This document shows, piece by piece, positions 22,375-30,627 of a DNA stretch of 36,446 bases (positions are counted from its first letter, which is position 1; each line of letters starts with the position of its first letter). The notes under the pieces are model-generated. The model had not been told where the DNA came from. It worked only from the letters and a program-made list of their open reading frames with translations, and did not search any database. A program made the position numbers and the translations under genes. Origin of the DNA: a virus; the IMG/VR virus record IMGVR_UViG_3300044568_004058, positions 1 to 36,446 of that record; one strand, 5' to 3'.

Positions 22375-24024
22375 ATGAGAAAAAGAAAAGTATTATTTGT
22401 AACAGAGGCATCTTTTATGCCGACTGGATATTCAGTTTATACAAAAGAAGTTTTATCAAGACTTCATAAGCATCCAGAATTAGAAGTTGCAGAACTGGCG
22501 TGTTTTACAACTCAAAAAGCAGAAGAAATTAAATCAGTTCCTTGGAAAGTATATGCCAATGTTCCTGATCCAGAGAATCAAGAACATAACAATATATATA
22601 ATTCTAGCATGACAAATAAGTTTGGAGATTTTACATTTAATCATGTATTAATAGATTTTCAGCCAGATTTTGTTATGGATATTCGTGACTGGTGGATGCT
22701 GGAATTTGAAGAGAGATCTCCATTTAGAGACTTCTTTAACTGGGCTATAATGCCAACAGTTGATGCAGAGCCACAAAATATTTCATGGATTGATACATAT
22801 TCTACTGCTGATGCGGTTTTTTCATATTCTGAATTTGGTAGAGATACCATGCTTCAACAGTCAAAAAATATAAATTTTATAGATGTAGCATCTCCTTGCG
22901 CAAGTAATAGCTTTCATCCTATAAAAGATAAAAAAGCTCTAAGAAATGAATTTGGACTAAAGGACGATATTACTATTTTTGGAACAGTTATGCGCAACCA
23001 AAGACGCAAATTGTATCCAGATTTATTTAAGGCATTTAGATTATTCTTAAATGAAAACCCCTCACTAACAAATGTATATCTATATTGCCATACAGCATAT
23101 CCAGATGTTGGTTGGGATATTCCAGATTTAATTAAAGAAAATGAACTGGGTAATAAAGTTTTACTAACTTATAAGTGCAGAAAGTGCAATAAGATCAGTT
23201 CTCTATTCTTTAATGATGCTGTTACATTTTGCAATTCATGCGGAGCATATGCTTCATGCCCAGTCGGAATTCAAAATAAAATTGAAGAAAGCGATCTTAA
23301 TAAAGTTTACAATCTTTTTGATGTATATATTCAATGGGCAAATAGCGAAGGTTGGGGAATGCCCCAACTTGAAGCAGCTCATGCGGGGCTTCCAATAGTC
23401 TCTGTTCACTACTCTGCTATGCAGTCTCTTATTGATAATATCGAAGGAATTGGAATTAAGCCAATCGGATTTTATAAAGAGCTAGAAACAGGATGCATGA
23501 GAGCAGTGCCTGATAATCAATCTTTAGCTAATATAATTCGTGATTTATCAGTAGATACAGCTAAGAGAAATTATATAGCAAATAAGTGCTATGTTAATTC
23601 AAAAAATATTTACGATTGGGATTTTACTGCAAATAAATGGTTGAAGTATTTCTTAGCAGCTCCATTAAAAGATCCTAAGACAACTTGGCTTTCTCCTCCT
23701 AGATTTTTTAATCCAGCAAGAGAAGTTCCTGAGCAAGTAAAAAATATTTCAATTGCCGATCAAGTAAATTGGCTATTTATGAATGTACTTGGAAAACCAG
23801 AACTTTTAAATAAAAGCATATGGAAGCGAATGTGTAAAGATCTGATTTATAGATCAACAATGTCGTCTATTATACCGGGTTATTATTATAACGAGTATTC
23901 TCATCCAGATATGGAGAAAAGATTTGAAGAGTTTAACATTCAAAAGGCTTTTGAAAATTGTTTGAACATGAGAAATTCTATTAATGAATGGGAAAAAGTA
24001 AGAGTTCAAAGGATTAGCAAATGA
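22375..24024 (+). CDS. GT-B glycosyltransferase with an internal zinc ribbon (549 aa)
   Basis: This GT4-like glycosyltransferase would transfer a sugar from an activated donor. The N-terminal Rossmann-type part begins VLFVTEASFMPTGYSVYTKE. The C-terminal donor-binding part has SEGWGMPQLEAAHAGLPIV, the usual E(x7)E-type signature. Between them C268/C271 and C286/C289 form an inserted zinc ribbon, which is uncommon for this family. The extra C-terminal region (about 420-549) matches nothing I know. It is the first gene of an eight-gene cassette after ssb. Its substrate could be phage DNA bases, virion proteins or host glycans; the sequence does not decide. Confidence 0.8.
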   Translation: MRKRKVLFVTEASFMPTGYSVYTKEVLSRLHKHPELEVAELACFTTQKAEEIKSVPWKVYANVPDPENQEHNNIYNSSMTNKFGDFTFNHVLIDFQPDFVMDIRDWWMLEFEERSPFRDFFNWAIMPTVDAEPQNISWIDTYSTADAVFSYSEFGRDTMLQQSKNINFIDVASPCASNSFHPIKDKKALRNEFGLKDDITIFGTVMRNQRRKLYPDLFKAFRLFLNENPSLTNVYLYCHTAYPDVGWDIPDLIKENELGNKVLLTYKCRKCNKISSLFFNDAVTFCNSCGAYASCPVGIQNKIEESDLNKVYNLFDVYIQWANSEGWGMPQLEAAHAGLPIVSVHYSAMQSLIDNIEGIGIKPIGFYKELETGCMRAVPDNQSLANIIRDLSVDTAKRNYIANKCYVNSKNIYDWDFTANKWLKYFLAAPLKDPKTTWLSPPRFFNPAREVPEQVKNISIADQVNWLFMNVLGKPELLNKSIWKRMCKDLIYRSTMSSIIPGYYYNEYSHPDMEKRFEEFNIQKAFENCLNMRNSINEWEKVRVQRISK

Positions 24025-25103
24025 AGATAAAATATATTGGAAATTTTAATGATGGCACAGGGTGGGCAAAAGCTGCTACATATAATGCTCTTGCTCTTGC
24101 CTCTGCTGGACATGATATATATTGCGAAGAATTTAAATATAATCAAATGTCAGTTATGCTAGAGCCTGAAATTCAAAATTTAACAGAAAAAAAATCTGAT
24201 AAATATGATGCTGTAGTTTATCACTTATTGCCTACTGATTATAGATATGATTCATCTGTAAAAAATATTGGTTTTGTTTCTTTGGAGACTCTGACTTTAT
24301 CATCTGTTCCTTGGCTTAAAAAAATTAGCATGATGGATGAGATTTGGGTTCCAAATAACGCATCTAAACGGTGTCTTATTAATTCTGGAATTGAAAACGA
24401 TAAAATTAAAGTTTTTCCACATACTTTTAATTTTTATAAAACTTTGGAAGTGGCTCAAAATAGCAAAACACAAAAAGAACTTAGCGGCACTTTTAATTTT
24501 GTTTTTAACGGGGAATTCACTAAAAGAAAAAATTTAGAAGCTCTTTTATTTGCGTTTCATAATGAATTTGATTTTATTGAGCCTGTAAATGTATTTATAA
24601 AAACATCAAAAAATCCAAATCAGGTAATTGATTTTTGCAATGCTGTAAAAACAAGAATGAAAAAAAGAGGCAAGTACAAGAGTGAAATAGTGGCAACCGG
24701 ATATATGAGCGAAGCTGATTTATTCGGGGTCATCAAAAACTGTCATGCGTTTGTTATGCCAAGCTATGGAGAAGCGTGGTGCTATCCCGCACTTGAAGCA
24801 ATGACATTTGGAATTCCTCCTATTTATACAAAAGGAATCGGAATAGAAGATTTTGATAGTTCAGGATTTTTTGTTGATTCCAGAGTTACTCCTTGTTATG
24901 GCGCAAATGATACATTCGACTTTTTATATACATCGGATGATTTCTGGCTTGAAATTGATATAATGGACTTACAAAAAAAACTAAGACAAGTTTATGAGCT
25001 ACAAGCCAATCCGAAAGAATTTAACTCGCTTAAAGAAATATGCACTATGCGTGCTAAACAATTTCATTTTACAAATACAGAAATTACCAGAGGAATTATA
25101 TGA
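24021..25103 (+). CDS. Second GT-B glycosyltransferase (360 aa)
   Basis: GT4-like protein with N-terminal FNDGTGWAKAATYNALALAS and, in the donor domain, FNFVFNGEFTKRKNLEALLF followed by MPSYGEAWCYPALEAMTFG, with the acidic signature (E, then E7 later) of retaining GT-B enzymes. It overlaps the first glycosyltransferase by an ATGA, so the two are co-translated and probably act in one pathway. No membrane segment is present; it is a cytoplasmic enzyme. Substrate unknown. Confidence 0.82.
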   Translation: MKIKYIGNFNDGTGWAKAATYNALALASAGHDIYCEEFKYNQMSVMLEPEIQNLTEKKSDKYDAVVYHLLPTDYRYDSSVKNIGFVSLETLTLSSVPWLKKISMMDEIWVPNNASKRCLINSGIENDKIKVFPHTFNFYKTLEVAQNSKTQKELSGTFNFVFNGEFTKRKNLEALLFAFHNEFDFIEPVNVFIKTSKNPNQVIDFCNAVKTRMKKRGKYKSEIVATGYMSEADLFGVIKNCHAFVMPSYGEAWCYPALEAMTFGIPPIYTKGIGIEDFDSSGFFVDSRVTPCYGANDTFDFLYTSDDFWLEIDIMDLQKKLRQVYELQANPKEFNSLKEICTMRAKQFHFTNTEITRGII

Positions 25104-25519
25104 AAGTTTATATTGGAAACAGATCGGTTGACTCGCCAGAATATAAAAACTTAACAGAAGTTGAAATGCTCAAGTATATCGCTGATGATTCTGAATGCAC
25201 TTCTATTATACTAGATGGGGTTTTAAAAGGTCTGGCAATTAGTGAAATCCCACCAGTTTTAAATTTAATAGTTAGTAAGCTCAGAAATAAGGGCGAAATT
25301 ATTATTAATGATTTGGATTTTGATCTTCTTGTATTTGCTCATAGAAAACAAAATAATTTGTTTGAATTGAATAAAATGGTTGAAAGTTTTGGGGGATTTA
25401 AGTCATTTATAACTTATGAATTAATTTCCGATGTAATGAAAAATTTTAACAACATTCAACTTTTATCTATTAATATAGACAACTTGGAATTTAGACTTAC
25501 ATATCAGAAATCACTATGA
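25100..25519 (+). CDS. Methyltransferase-like or unknown protein (139 aa)
   Basis: The central pattern (ILDGVLKGLAISEIPPVLNL followed by KLRNKGEIIINDLDFDLLVF) resembles the second half of class I SAM-dependent methyltransferases. However, the glycine-rich SAM-binding loop that should precede it is absent. It may be a reduced or inactive methyltransferase-like domain working with the neighbouring glycosyltransferases. Coupled to both neighbours by ATGA overlaps. Confidence in any enzymatic role is low. Confidence 0.45.
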   Translation: MKVYIGNRSVDSPEYKNLTEVEMLKYIADDSECTSIILDGVLKGLAISEIPPVLNLIVSKLRNKGEIIINDLDFDLLVFAHRKQNNLFELNKMVESFGGFKSFITYELISDVMKNFNNIQLLSINIDNLEFRLTYQKSL

Positions 25520-26238
25520 ATATAAATATATTTTCTTGCGAAAACTGCTGCAATGCTAAAATGCAAAACGAAAATCAAGTCGGTTGCAATTTAGATAAAC
25601 TAAAAAAAATACCACACGCTTTTAACGAAACTAATAAATTTTTTGATTTACAGAAAGTTTGTCAGTATAAAAATAAAACAGAAGATGAGATTTTTATTAA
25701 GTTTGGATATATTTTTATACTTGACGATAAAGATAATCTAGATATCTTAAAAGAAAATATAAAAGCAGTTGTAAAACTAAAGCCAATGTGGATAGGAATA
25801 AGTAATGACTTTCCAGAAATTGGAAACGAAATAAACGACCAATTAGTTAATTGTCAAATTCCATATAATATTATTTCAAACTATGAAAAAATAGCGGGAG
25901 ATATTTATAGACTTGATCAATTCATGAACAGCTATAAAAACGGATGGACTTTTGTAAATATTGCTGGAAAAGAACTAGATACAAATCTATTAAACGTGTT
26001 AAATGGATATGTAAATGATTTTAATTCATTAGGTCTAGTAACCCATGATTGCGATTCTATAAATGGATTTGCATTTTTTAACATGATTTTTAAATATTTA
26101 AAGGGCAACTATCCATCTATCCTAGATGATGAAACAGTAGTAGAAAAAACTTTTATTGAAAAAATTATGGAAACATCACCACAAATGAAAAAGAATTGGA
26201 AGGATTTATATGAAGTCTACAGTAATTCTAGCAGTTAA
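25516..26238 (+). CDS. Unknown cassette protein with N-terminal Cys cluster (240 aa)
   Basis: The N-terminus carries a cysteine cluster (FSCENCCNAKMQNENQVGCN and later VCQYKNK), which could bind zinc or a metal cluster. The rest is an alpha/beta domain (FGYIFILDDKDNLDILKENI, VVKLKPMWIGISNDFPEIGN) that vaguely recalls glycosyltransferase-A folds, but no motif is convincing. It overlaps the preceding gene by ATGA and the next by 29 bases. A sugar-metabolism role is inferred only from context. Confidence 0.45.
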   Translation: MNINIFSCENCCNAKMQNENQVGCNLDKLKKIPHAFNETNKFFDLQKVCQYKNKTEDEIFIKFGYIFILDDKDNLDILKENIKAVVKLKPMWIGISNDFPEIGNEINDQLVNCQIPYNIISNYEKIAGDIYRLDQFMNSYKNGWTFVNIAGKELDTNLLNVLNGYVNDFNSLGLVTHDCDSINGFAFFNMIFKYLKGNYPSILDDETVVEKTFIEKIMETSPQMKKNWKDLYEVYSNSSS

Positions 26239-26812
26239 TGATCAAGAAAATATTGCCGCTTCTATACTAAGCGTATTAGAAAGTAATAAAAAGCCTGATA
26301 ATTTTTGTATTGCACTAAATGAATCTAGCTCAGATAAAGTAAAAGCAGTAGTAACTTCGTTTTTTAAAAGCTGTTGTGATGGGTCTTTTTATACAGAAGA
26401 ACACAACAAAGATTTTGTGCTTTCAAAGAAAAATGATTTTGAAATTAATATGATTAGTATATTATCAAAAAATCCTATTGCGGACTGCTATGACTATATT
26501 AAAAATGAGACAGATATATTTTTTACAATGGGCCATAAAACAGTTTATAAAAAAGAATATATTGAAAGAGTATTAGATTTATTTGATAATATTACTGGAG
26601 CTGTTTATACTGATTTTTATATAAATGGCAGAAGAACATATCTGGAATCAATGCATCCTTTTAATAGCAATCTTAATAATGTTCAAGAGTTAGCTTTTAA
26701 GAAAGAAATTCTAGATGCTACACCCAAGTTTTTTCACGCTCCAGAAATTATATCAAAAGCATATTCAAAATCAATTATAAGAAATATTCCAGAAGCATTG
26801 TATTTACTATGA
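26210..26812 (+). CDS. GT-A (family 2-like) glycosyltransferase-type protein, divergent (200 aa)
   Basis: The N-terminus (KSTVILAVNDQENIAASILS then VLESNKKPDNFCIALNESSS) follows the GT2 pattern of a first beta strand, helix and acidic second strand. The expected DxD metal motif is not clear; TDFYINGRR lies at the place where one might look for it. It is short (200 aa) and may be reduced. It overlaps its neighbours by 29 bases (start) and ATGA (end). The fold is inferred from pattern; activity is uncertain. Confidence 0.5.
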   Translation: MKSTVILAVNDQENIAASILSVLESNKKPDNFCIALNESSSDKVKAVVTSFFKSCCDGSFYTEEHNKDFVLSKKNDFEINMISILSKNPIADCYDYIKNETDIFFTMGHKTVYKKEYIERVLDLFDNITGAVYTDFYINGRRTYLESMHPFNSNLNNVQELAFKKEILDATPKFFHAPEIISKAYSKSIIRNIPEALYLL

Positions 26813-27507
26813 ATAAGCATATAAGAAAAATTAAGGGGAAGAACTTCTCTGATTTGCAAATATGTGTTCTTGCCGCTGGAATAGGAGCAAGGACAAAATC
26901 TTATGAGCCAAGATGTCTATTAAAATATGATGGAAAAATCATTTTAGATAATCAAATAGATGTTTTATCAGAAGTTTTTCCTAAAGCTGAATTAAGTATT
27001 GTTGGTGGATATGATATTAACAGGATAATAAAAAAAAATAATAAAAGAGCAAGGATAATTGAAAATCAAATATATCAAGATACTAATAGCGGCGAAAGTT
27101 TAAAATTAGCTGTTAACAACTCTTTATTAGAAAATATGATATTTATTCATGGTGATCTAGTTATATCCACTGAAATTTTTAATTATGTAACAATGGAAAA
27201 TTCTTTCATACTTACTGATAGTCGAAATAAATTTGAAGAAAAAGAAGTGGGAGTAACTATTGTTAATGGTTATGCAACTGTGCTATCTTATAATTTGCCA
27301 ACAAAATGGTGTCAAATAGCATATCTAGGAACAAACGAGCTTAATATTTTTAAAAAGCTATTAAGTAAACAAGACTTCAACACTAAATATTTGCTAACAT
27401 TTGAAATATTAAATAAGATTTTAGAGAATGGTGGATCTTTTAAGTGTTTTGATATAGGAAACGGGTTCATAAAAGAAATAGATAATTTAAAGGACATTAG
27501 CCAATGA
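26809..27507 (+). CDS. Sugar nucleotidyltransferase-like protein (232 aa)
   Basis: ICVLAAGIGARTKSYEPRCL matches the GxG-type NTP-binding signature of sugar-1-phosphate nucleotidyltransferases (LAAGxGxR...P), with the later NSGESLKLAVNN and MIFIHGDLVIS (Asp of the metal site). It would activate a sugar as an NDP-sugar for the glycosyltransferases of the same cassette. The usual PK motif Lys is replaced (EPRC instead of xPKx), so activity should be checked. Coupled by ATGA at both ends. Confidence 0.75.
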   Translation: MNKHIRKIKGKNFSDLQICVLAAGIGARTKSYEPRCLLKYDGKIILDNQIDVLSEVFPKAELSIVGGYDINRIIKKNNKRARIIENQIYQDTNSGESLKLAVNNSLLENMIFIHGDLVISTEIFNYVTMENSFILTDSRNKFEEKEVGVTIVNGYATVLSYNLPTKWCQIAYLGTNELNIFKKLLSKQDFNTKYLLTFEILNKILENGGSFKCFDIGNGFIKEIDNLKDISQ

Positions 27508-28256
27508 AATTGTTAGTAGATAAAACTTTAATATCATATGCAACTCCAGTTGTATTTTCTGGATTTTCAGCGTCTCAACATAATAGTCAGATCATGTCAA
27601 CCTTTGATACATTTGATTCGTATGAGCCAGATATTTATTTAGCCGATCCAGATCTTTTAAATAATACAACGTATAAAGCTCTTGAAGAAAGGCCGCACTT
27701 AAGAGTTTGTGTAATCCAAAAAGAAGGAACTGAACATCCTAAAAAAGCGGAATTTAAAGAAAGATTTGGAAATCTATACGAATGGATTATCGATTCGGGA
27801 CATGGCGATTTATATTTATATAGTAACCCATCTTTTATAGAAGAATATAAATCTGACCTAGTTTCAATTGAAAATGGTATAAAAGATTTCTTAGAAAACT
27901 TAGAAATCCCCGATTCACTAGTATTTAGAATTTTTTCAAATCAACTAATCTATAATAAAAGATATTGCGGAATAGTACCAGAGCCAGTCAACAAAAATAT
28001 TTATAAATCATCAAAATATAGCATTTCTTTAAATAGCAATACGTATAATTCATTACTATGTGATTGCTATCCAATTAAACCCGAAGAGTTCACTATCGAT
28101 ACTCTGTACACTGATAAGCAAAAAGAAGTAAAAGAATTAAAAGAAAAAGTTATTGAAGAAAAGACAAATTTTCATTTCGTAGCAAATATTTTAAACATTT
28201 TAGGGCTTGATAAAGAATCAAAAATAATTTTATATAAAATGAAGGAGCTTCTATGA
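27504..28256 (+). CDS. Putative CgeB-like glycosyltransferase-type protein (250 aa)
   Basis: An N-terminal region (YATPVVFSGFSASQHNSQIM, then YEPDIYLADPDLLNN) is followed by CGIVPEPVNKNIYKSSKYSI and LNSNTYNSLLCDCYPIKPEE. The latter resembles the C-terminal donor-side segment of CgeB/GT1-type proteins (S-x-N...L...G/C-C-x-P-I), but the family's glycines are missing. The C-terminal 60 residues are a charged helix. Treat as a possible glycosyltransferase-like fold. It is coupled to the preceding and following genes by ATGA overlaps. Confidence 0.4.
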   Translation: MKLLVDKTLISYATPVVFSGFSASQHNSQIMSTFDTFDSYEPDIYLADPDLLNNTTYKALEERPHLRVCVIQKEGTEHPKKAEFKERFGNLYEWIIDSGHGDLYLYSNPSFIEEYKSDLVSIENGIKDFLENLEIPDSLVFRIFSNQLIYNKRYCGIVPEPVNKNIYKSSKYSISLNSNTYNSLLCDCYPIKPEEFTIDTLYTDKQKEVKELKEKVIEEKTNFHFVANILNILGLDKESKIILYKMKELL

Positions 28257-28699
28257 ATATTGGATTTATTGTAAATAATCTTGCAAACTCGGAACAAACT
28301 TGCGAAATTTTCAATTTAGTAAACAAGATTTCTTTGGGGAGTAATAAGTATATTCCACAAATATTTTTTCAAAATGTATTAAATCAAGTGTTACCGCCTC
28401 CTTGTTTATGCATGAACATTACAGGGATTTCCAACTTTAAAGGAAAAGCAGTTGCTTTTGGATTAGACTCTGCTCAGGTTCTTTTCAACAACAATGCTAA
28501 TACAGAAAACTGGCTAGTGTTATGGGACTTGCCTTGGTTATATAATTCTATAAATTATCCTGTTTGTATAAACCTAATGAAAAAATTTAAATTAGTAGTA
28601 CGAAGCGAAGACCATAAAGAAATCGTTAAAAATTTTACAGGCAGAGATGATATTTTAATTGCTAAAAATTCGGATGAGTTATTAAAATGTTTGATATAA
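28253..28699 (+). CDS. Unknown cassette protein (148 aa)
   Basis: This soluble alpha/beta protein has VLFNNNANTENWLVLWDLPW and a C-terminal segment (KLVVRSEDHKEIVKNFTGRD) reminiscent of the tail of GT-B glycosyltransferases. No signature motif is present. As the last gene of the glycosylation cassette it is likely linked to the same pathway. The end overlaps the homing endonuclease start by 13 bases. Confidence 0.4.
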   Translation: MNIGFIVNNLANSEQTCEIFNLVNKISLGSNKYIPQIFFQNVLNQVLPPPCLCMNITGISNFKGKAVAFGLDSAQVLFNNNANTENWLVLWDLPWLYNSINYPVCINLMKKFKLVVRSEDHKEIVKNFTGRDDILIAKNSDELLKCLI

Positions 28700-29463
28700 A
28701 AAAAATATGCGATATGTATGACGAGAATAATAGCATAAGAGAAATCGCTTCAGCTCTAAATACATATCCAAACAAGATAGCTCGAATACTAAAAAAAGCG
28801 GGCAAGGAACTAAGATCAAAAAGAGAAGCTGGTAAAATAGCTGTTGATCAAGGTAAAATAAAACCACCTATGCTTGGTAAGAAAAGAAGTGAAGAAGAAA
28901 AAAGCAATATTGCAGCCAAAAGATCAAAAAAATGGAAAGAGATGTCAGAAGAAGATTTGGAAGCGTTTAGAAAAAATGCTAAAGATAGATGGGAATCTCA
29001 AACAGAGCAAGAAAAAGATTATAGACAGCAAAAAGCTGGAGAGGCTCTTAAAAAGGCAAGTGTAGAAGGTTCAAAGGCTGAAAAATATCTTTATAGAGAG
29101 TTGACAAAAGCGGGTTATGATGTTATAATGCATAAGACGGGTCTTATTCCCGGAGAAAAGTATGAAATTGATTTATATATTCCGTCAATGATGGTGGCTA
29201 TTGAAATAGATGGCCCTCAGCATTTTTTCCCCATATACGGAGAAAAAAACTTGAACCGTAATATAAAATATGATTCCATAAAAAATGGTGCATTAATTTC
29301 AAGAGGAATATGTGTTCTAAGAATAAAATATTTGCATAAGCACAATTCTCGCACAATCAATAAAAAGCTCTTTTCTCTTATTTTGGGTGAACTAAACAAA
29401 ATTAAAAATAAATTTCCAGATTTGCAAAATAGACTAATAGAATTGGAGATGGATGATGTTTGA
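28687..29463 (+). CDS. Vsr-fold (EDxHD-type) homing endonuclease (258 aa)
   Basis: The N-terminal HTH is at residues 5-40 (NNSIREIASALNTYPNKIAR). A NUMOD3-like DNA-binding element follows (MLGKKRSEEEKSNIAAKRSK), then a Vsr-like PD-(D/E)XK nuclease. E160/D162 lie in KYEIDLYIP and E173/D175/H179 in IEIDGPQHF. The latter is the EDxHD-type signature of phage homing endonucleases such as I-Bth0305I. No intron or intein surrounds it, so it is free-standing. It overlaps both neighbours (13 and 11 bases). A consensus promoter for the next gene lies inside it (29101-29129), and it also supplies the downstream GGAG ribosome site. Confidence 0.82.
   Translation: MFDIKKICDMYDENNSIREIASALNTYPNKIARILKKAGKELRSKREAGKIAVDQGKIKPPMLGKKRSEEEKSNIAAKRSKKWKEMSEEDLEAFRKNAKDRWESQTEQEKDYRQQKAGEALKKASVEGSKAEKYLYRELTKAGYDVIMHKTGLIPGEKYEIDLYIPSMMVAIEIDGPQHFFPIYGEKNLNRNIKYDSIKNGALISRGICVLRIKYLHKHNSRTINKKLFSLILGELNKIKNKFPDLQNRLIELEMDDV
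29101..29129 (+). promoter_or_regulatory. Perfect-consensus sigma-70 promoter inside the homing endonuclease gene
   Basis: TTGACA (29101-29106), a 17-base spacer and TATAAT (29124-29129) match both consensus hexamers exactly, and TG at 29121-29122 gives an extended -10. It points at the Rad52/Erf-like gene starting at 29453 and the zinc-ribbon gene behind it. Confidence 0.65.
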
Positions 29464-30250
29464 AGAAAAAGAAGATTTCTTTGGTAGTACAGAAAAAGAT
29501 AATGATATTTTTGATTTGTCTTCAATAGAAAAAGTTGAAATAGTCAAAGATCCGAATGAACCAGACCAACTATCTCCTGAATGGCATGACTATGTTATGT
29601 CTAAGTTCACTGACTATGAACTTGTAGAAATAAACGGAGAAAAGTATCCAAATTGTTATGGACTAAGAAGAGTTGTGGAATTGCTAATTGGAAATATTGT
29701 AGAGAGCAAACCAACTAATCTTATTGTTTCTCCTGATTCTACCGGAAGCAATCCGGGGCGAGTAACTTGTATTTATGAAGTTACTATTAGAGATTTTGAA
29801 ACAGGGCAACTTAAAAAATATGGCGATGTTGCAGAAGTATTTTCTCTTAACTGCGACGATCTTTTCCTTGCTTATCCTGCGGCAACTGCTGTCACCCGTG
29901 CAGAAGGCCGCTGCTTGCGTAAATTGCTCAAGGTGCGATGTGTGGCAGCAGAAGAGCTTACTCGCAATAAGAACGTAGGAGAGGCCGTTAAAGCCGTTAT
30001 AAAGAGTGTTCCAACAGATGGCTCTTATCAGGAGCAAGATCCTATTAGCGGCGCACAAATCAAAGCTGTCGAGAGTCGATGTAATATCTTGGGAATTGAT
30101 ATTATGAAATTTATCAACAGTTATGAAGAAGGTAAGACATATAGCAAGCTAGAAGATGTTCGTAAAAAAACAGCGATCACCATGATTGGCTTACTAAATG
30201 ATTATCAGAATAATAAAACACCAATTCCTACAAATATATTGAAAGGGTAG
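29453..30250 (+). CDS. Putative Rad52/Erf-like single-strand annealing protein (265 aa)
   Basis: The segment DLFLAYPAATAVTRAEGRCL and RKLLKVRCVAAEEL follows the pattern of the conserved core helix of Erf/Rad52-like phage annealing proteins (alternating Ala, then RAExRxLRK...). The C-terminal part (IKAVESRCNILGIDIMKFIN...) resembles a small helical domain found in such proteins. It would anneal complementary strands in recombination, with SSB and RecA as partners. The ATG at 29453 or 29456 is used (GGAG at 29445-29448; the second has better spacing). An alternative is a general phage recombination or replication protein of unknown type. Moderate certainty only. Confidence 0.45.
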   Translation: MMFEEKEDFFGSTEKDNDIFDLSSIEKVEIVKDPNEPDQLSPEWHDYVMSKFTDYELVEINGEKYPNCYGLRRVVELLIGNIVESKPTNLIVSPDSTGSNPGRVTCIYEVTIRDFETGQLKKYGDVAEVFSLNCDDLFLAYPAATAVTRAEGRCLRKLLKVRCVAAEELTRNKNVGEAVKAVIKSVPTDGSYQEQDPISGAQIKAVESRCNILGIDIMKFINSYEEGKTYSKLEDVRKKTAITMIGLLNDYQNNKTPIPTNILKG

Positions 30251-30252
30251 TA

Positions 30253-30594
30253 ATGAGTTTTACAATCACAAAAGGTCCAAATGGAATTTCTATTGCCGCA
30301 ACTGGCGATACTCATAAAGATGTATTTTCTCAAATTGCTGATTTGGAAGAAGTTTTTGGAGTTCAAAAGTGTGGCAAATGTCAGTGTCCAGATATTAGAT
30401 TTGTTGTCAGAACAGTTGATGACAACGATTACTATGAATTCCAGTGTAAAAATCTAAAGTGTAGAGCTAAGTTAGCTTTTGGCCAAAATAAAAAAGGCGG
30501 AGGACTATTTCCAAAACGCAAAGATAAGGATGATAACTGGTTGCCAGATAGCGGCTGGATGCGATGGGATAAAGAAAATAATAAAGAAATATAA
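30253..30594 (+). CDS. Zinc-ribbon phage protein (113 aa)
   Basis: CGKCQCPDIRFVVRTVDDND followed by YEFQCKNLKCRAKL forms a zinc ribbon (CxxCxC and CxxxxC). The C-terminal KKGGGLFPKRKDKDDNWLPD is basic and polar. The ribbon suggests nucleic-acid binding, perhaps together with the annealing protein directly upstream (2-base gap). It is the last gene of the rightward unit; a terminator follows within 10 bases. No specific family is recognised. Confidence 0.6.
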   Translation: MSFTITKGPNGISIAATGDTHKDVFSQIADLEEVFGVQKCGKCQCPDIRFVVRTVDDNDYYEFQCKNLKCRAKLAFGQNKKGGGLFPKRKDKDDNWLPDSGWMRWDKENNKEI

Positions 30595-30596
30595 AC

Positions 30597-30627
30597 AAAA
30601 AAGCCCCGGTAAAACGGGGCTTTTTTT
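30597..30627. terminator. Bidirectional rho-independent terminator between converging units
   Basis: GCCCCG (30603-30608) pairs with CGGGGC (30615-30620) around the loop GTAAAA. It is flanked by A-runs before (30597-30602) and T-runs after (30621-30627), so it works on both strands. It ends the rightward unit (last gene ends 30594) and the leftward one (last gene ends 30724). Confidence 0.9.
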
